From the NCBI GenBank assembly GCA_964627045.1, contig CAZVIK010000091.1, forward strand, positions 1 to 14,458: 14,458 bases of DNA, given 5' to 3'. Of the stretch, positions 1 through 6,685 are shown one piece after another (the first letter of the stretch is position 1; each line of letters opens with the position of its first letter). The notes under the pieces were generated by a model. That model worked only from the letters and a program-made list of their open reading frames with translations, was not told the DNA's origin and made no database searches. The DNA is from CAZVIK01 sp964627045. Lineage in GTDB: Bacteria > Acidobacteriota > Terriglobia > Bryobacterales > Bryobacteraceae. Made by a program: the position numbers and the translations under genes.

Positions 1-25
1 CACAGTCGCTGCCATGCCAGTGGAG

Positions 26-31
26 TAGAAT
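26..31 (+). promoter_or_regulatory. -10-like box (TAGAAT) before the nitroreductase
   Basis: TAGAAT lies within GAGTAGAATG, 8 to 17 bases upstream of the candidate starts at 40 and 49. The same GTAGAATG-type box precedes two other genes here (3032 and 14305), which is why it is read as a -10 element. No convincing -35 hexamer is visible 16-18 bases upstream. If transcription starts about 7 bases downstream, the 5' leader would be almost absent and the ATG at 40 would be near-leaderless. Inference from pattern only. Confidence 0.4.
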
Positions 32-48
32 GCGGAAGGATGGTGAAC

Positions 49-661
49 ATGAGTGCATTGCCGGCCGTACGCCTTTCCCGCAGGGCGGTTTTCCGGTTCG
101 CATTGGCGGCGGGCCTCGTTGCGTGCCACGCGGCGGCGCAGCAGACGGTCGATCTTCCCAAGCCGCAGACTACCGGCGGCAAACCGTTGATGGACGTTCT
201 TCGGTCGCGCCAGAGCGGCCGGGAATTCTCCGCCGAGCGGCTGCCCCGACGGCCGCCGGACCGCACCCTCGGCCTCCAACCGGCAGGAGATCGAGGTCTT
301 CCTCGCCATGGCCGACGGCCTCTATGCCTATGAACCGGCGCCGCACCGGTTGCGCCTGGTGCTGAAGGAGGACCTCCGCGCCAAGGCCGGCACCCAGGCC
401 TTCGTCGGCGAAGCGCCCCTGAACCTGATCTACGTCGCCGACTACTCCAAGATGGCCACCGCCAAGGCCGAGGACCGGCCCGTCTGGGCCGCGGCCGACA
501 CCGGCTTCATCGGCCAGAACGTCTACCTGTTCTGTGCCTCCGAGGGGCTGGCCACCGTATTCCGAGCGCTCCTGGACCGGGATGCGCTCGCCAAAGCGAT
601 GCGGCTTTCCTCCGATCAGCACATCACCTTCTCTCAGACCGTGGGATACGCGAAGAAGTAG
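49..661 (+). pseudogene. SagB/ThcOx-type nitroreductase, exported, broken by internal deletion and frameshift
   Basis: This is an FMN-dependent nitroreductase-like protein of the SagB/ThcOx group, with no known substrate here. The N-terminal part (49-246) encodes a signal peptide with a twin arginine (LSRRAVFRFALAAG) ending near AAAQQ, then the family-typical stretch TGGKPLMDVLRSRQSGREFS. The C-terminal part continues in another frame from about 245: DGRRTAPSASNRQEIEVFLA, then APLNLIYVADYSKM and ADTGFIGQNVYLFCASEGLA, ending QTVGYAKK. The link between the halves, where relatives carry a helix of about 15 residues (SxLLWAA-like), is missing, and the frame shifts by one. A loss of about 47 or 50 bases fits both the length and the frame. 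The start at 49 has GGAAGG nine bases upstream; ATG at 40 is an alternative. The gene may be truly disrupted, or the break may be an assembly error in this draft contig. Repaired, it would be about 220 residues. Confidence 0.8.
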
Positions 662-668
662 GCGGAAG

Positions 669-3015
669 GTGAGGCGTTTTCCCAGACTGCGCGCGCGGCA
701 TTGGATTCTCGCCGGGGCGCTGGCCCTCGGCGCCGCCGTCCTGGCCGCACCCTACCTCAGCGCCGACGCCTTCGGCGGCCGGATCCGCGTGGCCCTCGAA
801 CGGGCGCTCCACCGGAAGGTGGAGATTCAGGCCGCGCGCTTCACCCTTCTGCGCGGGCCCGGGTTTTCCCTGCTCGGCGTCGTCATTCACGACGACCCGG
901 CCTCCGGCGCCGAGCCGTTCGCCTACGTCAACTCCATCGACGCCCGCGTGAGCCTGCTCGGGCTGCTGCGCGGCAAGATGGAGTTTTCCTCCCTCCGGCT
1001 GGCCGGACCCAGCGTCAACCTGGTCAAGACCGAAGCCGGGCCGTGGAACTTCCAGGCGTTGCTGGGCGCGTCGCCGCAGGCCGGTTTTCCGGCCGTGTCC
1101 ATGCGGGATGGGCGCCTCAATTTCACCGTCAACGGTGTCAAATCCGTCTTCTACTTCAGCCAGGCCGACGTGGACCTGAACCCGCCCCGAACCGCGGGCG
1201 GCGCTTTCACCCTCGGTTTCTCCGGCAACCCCACGCGCTCGGACCGCACCGCACGCGGCTTNNNNNNNNNNCGGCCGCTGGCGTCCTTCCGATCAGCCGG
1301 GCGGAATCCTGGACCTCGAGGTAACCCTGGAACGCACCTCCCTGGGAGAGCTGGCCACGTTGGTCCTAGGCCACGACATCGGCATTCACGGCCAACTCGC
1401 CGGACGAGCCACCTTCCGCGGCCCGGTCGACGGTCTGACGCTCGACGGGACGCTCGAATTGACCGACCTTCACCGCTGGGACCTTCTCCCGCCCTATGCC
1501 GAAGGCGGTCCCCTCCGCGTGCGCGGGCGCCTGGATCTTCCCGCGCAGGCCGCGGAAATCGAAACCGTCCCCGACGCGCGGTCCGCCATCGGTCTGCGCT
1601 TGCGGGCGTGGGACTACCTGGCCCAGCCGCGCTGGGTGGTTGGCGCCACGCTGCACGGCTTCCCGATTGCGCCGCTGGCCGAAGTCGGGCGTCACATGGG
1701 CCTCGCCCTGGGCGCCGGCGAGCGGCCCGAAGGCGTCGTCTCGGGCGCCGTCGCCTATTCGCCGGACTCCGGGCTTCAGGGCGCTCTGCTGGCCGATGGG
1801 TTTTCCCTGAGCGCGCCGGAACGCCTCCCGTTGAAAGCGGAATCCGTGCGCTTGTTGTTCGACGGCGACCGGACCACCATGCCGCCGGCCGTCGTCACAA
1901 TCGGCGAAGAGGACCGCGCCACGCTGCGCTTCGACTACTCTCTCGGCCGCCATCAGCTCGATCTGCGCCTGGACACCGGCGGGATGGGGCTGGCGATGCT
2001 CTCGCCCTCCTCTGGACCGGTCCCGGGCCTCTCCAGGCCTGACTTTGCCGGCGTGTTCCGAAGCGGCCAGTGGAGTGGACGGCTCGCATTTCACGGGGAA
2101 GGCGATTCGCCGGGCGCATGGAGCGGAACGCTCCAGCTACGCGACGCGGTCGCAGCCTTGGACGGCCTCTCCGATCCGGTCCGGATCGCCGCCGCCAACG
2201 TGTCGATCCAGAAAGACGGCGGCGTCCGCGCGAGCGGGATCGAGGCCGCTTCCGGCGGGCTCGAGTTCCGGGGCGAGTACGTCTTCCAGCCCGGCGCCAG
2301 CCGGCCGGAACGCATCGCCGGCCGTGTCGCCCGGGCGCGGCTCTCCGACGTGGATCGCCTGTTGGGCCCCACTCTCCATCGTCCCAGGGGGCTGCTTTCC
2401 CGCACGCTCCGCCTGGACCGGGGCGCCCTGCCGGATTGGCTGGCCGCCCGCCGCCTCCACGGTTCGCTCGAGATCGGGGAGCTTGAGATCGCCGGCGAGA
2501 CCATCGAGTCCTTGCAGCTTGACTTCTACTGGGACGGCGCGTCGATTGACGTGCCGCGCTACTCGGCGCGTGCCTTGGGCGGCGAACTCGATGGGTATCT
2601 TTCGCTGGATCTGCGCGCCGCCGACCCCTCGCTGCGCGTCGCCGGCCGCCTGGAGACCCCGCGTTGGCGGGGAGGCTCTCTCGTCGGCGAAGGCGTCCTG
2701 GCCGCATCGGGCTCCGCCGAGACCATCCGCCGCAATCTTCGCGCCGAAGGCCAGTTCCGCCTGCACAACGCCTCCCTGGGACCCGGCGCACCGATCCCGC
2801 AACTGGCCGGCGACTGGAACCTGTTCTGGGAGAAGGGCGTGCCACGCCTCCGGCTCGACGCTCTTCGTTTGACCGAAGGCGACGAGGTCTTCACCGGGCA
2901 GGGCGGCGCCATCGCACTGGACCGCCTCGAAGCCGGTCTGGCCCTCGGCGACCGGCGCGTCAGGCTGAGCGGCGCGCTGCGCCCGCTTTCCCTCTCCCGA
3001 AGCGAAGGACGCTGA
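669..3015 (+). CDS. AsmA-family envelope protein (interrupted by assembly gap)
   Basis: A large inner-membrane-anchored periplasmic protein of the AsmA/TamB-like type, a family tied to outer-membrane assembly and lipid transport. The chosen GTG start gives a basic N-terminus (MRRFPRLRARHW), one membrane segment at about residues 12-29, then the AsmA-like pattern: GGRIRVALERALHRKVEIQA, LLRGPGFSLLGVVIHDD, INSIDARVSLLGLL-like text and LRLAGPSVNLVKTEAGPWNF. The reading frame changes across the N run: before it ...DRTARGF in one frame, after it GRWRPSDQPGGILDLEVTLE from 1273 in the next. Both fit one protein, so the true gap is probably a short multiple of three bases. The long remainder alternates beta-strand-like hydrophobic repeats (SGAVAY, LRVAGRLETP, LRAEGQFRLHNASLG), typical of AsmA C-terminal regions. 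It begins seven bases after the nitroreductase stop, so the two are probably co-transcribed. About 780 residues plus the unsequenced part. Specific cargo unknown. Confidence 0.85.
1262..1271. other. Assembly gap (10 N) of unknown true length
   Basis: Ten consecutive Ns inside the AsmA-family gene. The flanking coding frames differ, so ten is a placeholder and not the real length. The protein reads through if the missing DNA is a multiple of three. The flanks (ARGF before, GRW after) suggest that only a few residues are lost. Confidence 0.98.
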
Positions 3016-3031
3016 GCGGCGCTCCGGCTGG

Positions 3032-3037
3032 TAGAAT
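3032..3037 (+). promoter_or_regulatory. -10-like box (TAGAAT) before the GAF-like gene
   Basis: TAGAAT occurs in GGTAGAATGAG, 17 bases after the AsmA stop and 27 bases before the ATG at 3064. A transcript starting near 3044 would carry the modest Shine-Dalgarno GGAG at 3049-3052. It may drive the following four-gene run (3064-8893). No clear -35 is seen. Confidence 0.45.
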
Positions 3038-3063
3038 GAGCCTTTAACGGAGTCCTCCAAACC

Positions 3064-4167
3064 ATGCCCAACGAAACGCCGTCCCCGGCTGCCGGCTTGC
3101 GGGAAGCCCTCGAAGAACAACGCGCCACGGCCCACGATCAGATTTCCGCCGCCTGGCAGCTACACGTCGCCCGCCTGGAGGAGCAGATCGCCAGCGGCTG
3201 GAAGGAAAACGTCGAGCACGTCATCGAGGAGCGTTTTCGCGAGACCTCGGGCCGCGTCGAGGAGGCCTTCGCGCGGGAGATGGAAACGCGCCTGGCCGAC
3301 GCCCGCCTGCGCATCCGCCGCGAGTTGGGGGACCGTTTCAACCAGTTGCTGCGCCGTCTTCGCAAGAGCGAATCGGACGCCGAACTGCGCGCCATTCTTC
3401 TGGACAGCGCCACCGGCTTCTGCCTCCGCGCGGCCTACTTTGTGGCCGATGGCGAAATGCTGCGCTGCGAAGGATCGCGGGATTTTACGAGCGGCGCCGC
3501 CGCTCCCCTCGCGGACGCCGTGATTCCCCTGGGCTCGGCCCCGGCCTTGCAATGCGCCCTGGCGGGCACCGACCCGGTCATGGCGGCGCAGACCGCGGCG
3601 GAGCTGTCCGGCCAGCTAGCCGGCTTCTTCGGAGAAGCGCCCGAACGCCGTGCCGCCGTCTTGCCGGTGGTCTGCCGGGGGAAGTCCGCCGGCGTGCTCT
3701 GCGCGGCGGGCGGTGAAGACGGGCTCGACGGGGGCGCGCTCGAGTTGATCGCCACCCTGGCGGGAGTCGTCATGGAAGCGCGCCTGCCGGTGCCAGCCGC
3801 AGCCGAGGCCCCCGCCGGCGCAGCGCCGGAAGCACTGAAGGTCGTCAGGATCTCGATGGACGAGGCGGGGTTGGCGCAACTGGCGCCCGCCGACCGCGCC
3901 CTGCACCTTCGCGCACAGCGATTCGCCCGCGCCCGGGTGGCCGAACTCCGGCTCTATCAGGCCGGCAAGGTCCGCGAGGGGCGAAGTCGCGGCGCGCTTT
4001 ACGCGGCGCTCGGGAAAGACATCGATGCGGCACGGGAAGCCTACCGCGCCGCCTTCACCCAGGCGTCGCCCAATCTACCCGACTACCTGCACCTGGAACT
4101 CGTTCAAGCCCTGGCCGGCGGCGACGCCGCGCTCCTCGGTCCCGACTACCCGGGCCCCCTGGCCTAG
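3064..4167 (+). CDS. Coiled-coil plus GAF-like domain protein, function unknown
   Basis: A 367-residue cytoplasmic-looking protein without signal peptide or membrane segment. Residues about 10-105 are highly charged and helical (EEQRATAHDQISAAW, VEEAFAREMETRLADARLRI), a likely coiled coil. Residues about 105-245 look like a GAF-type sensory domain: LRAILLDSATGFCLRAAYFV, VIPLGSAPALQCALAG, AAVLPVVCRGKSAGVLCAAG, LELIATLAGVVMEA. All five cysteines (120, 135, 164, 204, 213) fall in this domain. After an Ala/Pro linker, residues about 275-350 form a helical module (HLRAQRFARARVAELRLYQA, then KVREGRSRG) like one I recall attached to varied regulators in Acidobacteriota and Deltaproteobacteria. No catalytic output domain is present, so a sensor or scaffold role is inferred. 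The ATG has GGAG 11 bases upstream. The lytic transglycosylase starts four bases after the stop, suggesting one transcript. Confidence 0.75.
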   Translation: MPNETPSPAAGLREALEEQRATAHDQISAAWQLHVARLEEQIASGWKENVEHVIEERFRETSGRVEEAFAREMETRLADARLRIRRELGDRFNQLLRRLRKSESDAELRAILLDSATGFCLRAAYFVADGEMLRCEGSRDFTSGAAAPLADAVIPLGSAPALQCALAGTDPVMAAQTAAELSGQLAGFFGEAPERRAAVLPVVCRGKSAGVLCAAGGEDGLDGGALELIATLAGVVMEARLPVPAAAEAPAGAAPEALKVVRISMDEAGLAQLAPADRALHLRAQRFARARVAELRLYQAGKVREGRSRGALYAALGKDIDAAREAYRAAFTQASPNLPDYLHLELVQALAGGDAALLGPDYPGPLA

Positions 4168-4171
4168 AACG

Positions 4172-6328
4172 GTGCGGTCCGGCCGGCAACCGTTCGGGAA
4201 ACGCCTCCACCGGCGGTGGCTCGCGGTGGGACTGGTTCTGCTGTGCGCCTGCGGCTCTTGGGCGCAGGATCTCGCGCCACTGGCCCGCCGTTACCGGGAG
4301 TCGCCGACAGCCGCCCGCCGCGCGGAGTTGATCCGCTTCGCCGAAGCCCATGCCAAAGACGCCAATGGAGCCCTGGCGCTGTTGGCCCTTGGCGTCACAG
4401 AGGTAGAGCGCGGAGAGCACCAGGCGGGCCTCGCTCGCCTTAGGGCGGCGGCTCCGCGCCTCCCGCAGATCGGCGATTACGTTTCCCTCTACTCTGGTCT
4501 GGCAATGGCCGCGCTCGGAGACTACTCGGGCGCGGCCGCCGCGTTCGAAAAGGCGGGCGAGGGAGCCGCCATCTCGGGACGGGCCGCCGTGGGAGCGGCG
4601 CGGGCCTACCTCGCCGCCGGCGCTCCGGAGAAGGCGCTGGCCGCCGTCCAGGCCCAAGCGCCGCGCGTCCCGCAACCGGAGGGCGACCTGCTGGCGGCCA
4701 CCGCGTCCGAAGCGTCGGGCTCACTGGTTTCGGCGGCGTTTTTCGCCCAGCGCGTCTACTACGGCTACCCTGCCTCCACGGAAGCCGCCGCCGCGGAGGA
4801 AATGATGGCGCGGCTGCGCGAGAAGCTGTCGGCGGAATACCCTCCGCCGCTGCCCGCCGCCATGCTGGATCGCGCGGCCAAGTGGCTCGAGGCCGGGAAC
4901 CACGCACGCGCCCGCCGGGAGTACGAGACGCTGGCCTCCCAGTTGGGAGGAGCCGACCGCGAACTGGCCCGTGTGCGCGCCGGCGCCGCCCGCTACCAGG
5001 CGGGCGCCAACGAAGCCGCCCTGCGCTACCTCGAAGACCTCAGACTCGACGACCCTGCGGCCGATGCCGAGCGCCTGTACTATCTGGTTCAGTGCGCGCG
5101 CCGTCTGGAGCGGCCGGACGCGATGGCCGCGTATCTCGGCGAGCTTCAGACGAAGCACCCTGCATCCGAGTGGCGTCTAGGGGCGCTGGTCTGGGCCGGC
5201 AACTACCACCTGCTCAGGAACGAGACGGCTTCTTATGTCCCGCTGTTCCGCGCCTGTGCGGACGATTTCCCCGAATCGCCGCGCGCCGACTACTGTCTCT
5301 GGAAGGTCGTCTGGAGCGCCTACATAGGCCGCAGCGCCCAGGCGGCCGCGTTTTTGCAGGAATACCTGTCGAGGTTCCCGAACGGGGAGAAGGCCGCGGC
5401 AGCCCTGTATTTTCTCGGAAGGCTCGCGGAGTCCGGCGGCAGCGCCACAAAGGCGGGAGAATACTACCAAGAGATTCCGCAGCGGTTTCCGGGCAATTAC
5501 TACATCGCGCTCGCCGAGGCGCGGCTTAAGCGGCCCATCCCGCCGGGCGCCGCCAGGCTCAGTTTCGACTCCGACGACGCCTCCAAGTTCCACGTGGCGC
5601 GCGCCCGCCTGCTGGCCTCCGCCGGACTAACCGCGCTCTCCGATGGGGAACTGCGATTCGCGGCGCGAAACGCCCCGAATCCCCAGGTCTACGCCCTGGA
5701 ACTGGCGCGCCAGGCCGTTCAGCGCGGTACGCCGGACCAGGGCGTTCGCCACATTAAGGGCGCGTTTCCCGGATATCTTTCTGTGCCCTTGGAGGCCGCC
5801 CCTCAGGAGTTCTGGCGTCTGGCCTTTCCCATTGCGTATCGTGCGTCTCTGGAGAAGTACGGAAAGGCCCACAACCTCCCGGTGGAACTCCTGGCTGGGT
5901 TGATCCGGCAGGAGTCCGAGTTCACCCGGACCGCGGTATCGGCGGCCAACGCCCGCGGCCTGATGCAGGTGCTTCCAACGACCGGACGGCAGCTTGCCGC
6001 CAAGCTCAAAGTAAAAGGCTTCAGCACCGCTTCGCTGTTCAACGCGGACCTGAACATCCGGATGGGTTCCTTCTACCTCCGCTCGATCCTCAACGATTTC
6101 CAGGGCGCCGAGGAAGCCGCCCTGGCCGCCTACAACGGCGGCAAGACCCGCGTGGACCAGTGGCGGACCTGGGCCGAGTACCGGGAACCCGCTGAATTCA
6201 TTGAGACCATCCCGATCACCGAGACCCGCGGCTACGTCCAGGCGGTTCTTCGCAACGCGTGGGTCTATCGCCGCATCTATTTAGAGAAGTCCCCTCCCGC
6301 TCCAGCGGGAAAGTCCGTCGCCAAGTGA
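4172..6328 (+). CDS. slt: Soluble lytic murein transglycosylase, GH23/SLT domain with helical repeat region
   Basis: Cleaves the MurNAc-GlcNAc bond of peptidoglycan with formation of 1,6-anhydro-MurNAc, in the periplasm. The chosen GTG start gives 718 residues (E. coli Slt70 is about 645) and places a basic stretch and hydrophobic core (WLAVGLVLLCACGSWAQD) at the N-terminus as a signal peptide. LCAC is a poor lipobox, so signal peptidase I cleavage at SWA/QD is preferred. An upstream in-frame ATG at 4025 would bury this signal and is rejected. Residues about 30-540 are Ala-rich helical/TPR-like repeats, as in the Slt70 superhelix. The C-terminal SLT domain shows LLAGLIRQESEF (catalytic Glu at residue 581), SAANARGLMQVLPTTG, the NADLNIRMGSFYL segment, ALAAYNGG, and PITETRGYVQAVLRNAWVY. 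There is no good Shine-Dalgarno sequence; translation is probably coupled to the preceding gene. The gene symbol refers to the family, not proven orthology. Confidence 0.92.
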   Translation: MRSGRQPFGKRLHRRWLAVGLVLLCACGSWAQDLAPLARRYRESPTAARRAELIRFAEAHAKDANGALALLALGVTEVERGEHQAGLARLRAAAPRLPQIGDYVSLYSGLAMAALGDYSGAAAAFEKAGEGAAISGRAAVGAARAYLAAGAPEKALAAVQAQAPRVPQPEGDLLAATASEASGSLVSAAFFAQRVYYGYPASTEAAAAEEMMARLREKLSAEYPPPLPAAMLDRAAKWLEAGNHARARREYETLASQLGGADRELARVRAGAARYQAGANEAALRYLEDLRLDDPAADAERLYYLVQCARRLERPDAMAAYLGELQTKHPASEWRLGALVWAGNYHLLRNETASYVPLFRACADDFPESPRADYCLWKVVWSAYIGRSAQAAAFLQEYLSRFPNGEKAAAALYFLGRLAESGGSATKAGEYYQEIPQRFPGNYYIALAEARLKRPIPPGAARLSFDSDDASKFHVARARLLASAGLTALSDGELRFAARNAPNPQVYALELARQAVQRGTPDQGVRHIKGAFPGYLSVPLEAAPQEFWRLAFPIAYRASLEKYGKAHNLPVELLAGLIRQESEFTRTAVSAANARGLMQVLPTTGRQLAAKLKVKGFSTASLFNADLNIRMGSFYLRSILNDFQGAEEAALAAYNGGKTRVDQWRTWAEYREPAEFIETIPITETRGYVQAVLRNAWVYRRIYLEKSPPAPAGKSVAK

Positions 6329-6332
6329 CGCC

Positions 6333-6641
6333 ATGAACCAGACGACGCGAAGCACCGCCAGGCACGCCACGGCGCTGTTGCTGACCTTCGCCTTTCTTGG
6401 CCTGTTCCTGGCGGCGCATTGCATCTCCCACGCCGGCCACGACGACGATCACGCTAAGCCTTGTCCGATTTGCCAGGTCTGGAGCATTCCCTTCGTCGCC
6501 GCCTCCCCGGTGGAACTGGCCCAGCCGGCCGGGGCCTGCATGCTGGCGCTCGGCGCGCCGCGTCCCGAACCTTTGAGCCTCGGCTTCTGGCTCGCCAGTC
6601 CGATCCGCCCGCCTCCCTCTTCCTCCGCCGTTAGCTGCTGA
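6333..6641 (+). CDS. Small exported His/Cys-rich protein, putative metal-binding
   Basis: A 102-residue protein starting four bases after the transglycosylase stop and ending 44 bases before the TonB receptor. Residues about 12-28 (ATALLLTFAFLGLFLAA) form a hydrophobic segment: either a cleaved signal peptide or a membrane anchor. It is followed at once by a His/Asp/Cys cluster, HCISHAGHDDDHAKPCPICQ (residues 29-48), with five His and three Cys including a CPxC pair. The rest is Pro/Ala-rich with a second hydrophobic stretch (ACMLALGAP) and a terminal Cys. The layout recalls small DUF2946-type exported proteins found beside metal TonB receptors, but I cannot assign a family. A periplasmic zinc or copper binding role is inferred from residues and neighbour. 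No clear Shine-Dalgarno sequence precedes the ATG. Confidence 0.7.
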   Translation: MNQTTRSTARHATALLLTFAFLGLFLAAHCISHAGHDDDHAKPCPICQVWSIPFVAASPVELAQPAGACMLALGAPRPEPLSLGFWLASPIRPPPSSSAVSC

Positions 6642-6672
6642 CCTGCTGCCTCGAGTCAACCAACGGTATTTG

Positions 6673-6680
6673 AAAGGAAG
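6673..6680 (+). promoter_or_regulatory. Ribosome binding site of the TonB receptor
   Basis: AAAGGAAG lies five bases before the ATG at 6686. Another ATG at 6682 is in a different frame and too close, so the site supports 6686 as the start. It is the clearest Shine-Dalgarno sequence in this run of genes. Confidence 0.7.
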
Positions 6681-6685
6681 AATGG

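Noticed and set aside
4025..4171. Upstream ATG extension of the transglycosylase gene overlapping the GAF-like gene
   Set aside because: It would add 49 residues ahead of a clear signal peptide, which must be N-terminal.
6296..6309. CCCGC/GCGGG hairpin at the end of the transglycosylase gene
   Set aside because: It is inside the coding sequence, short, and lacks a T-tract; likely chance.
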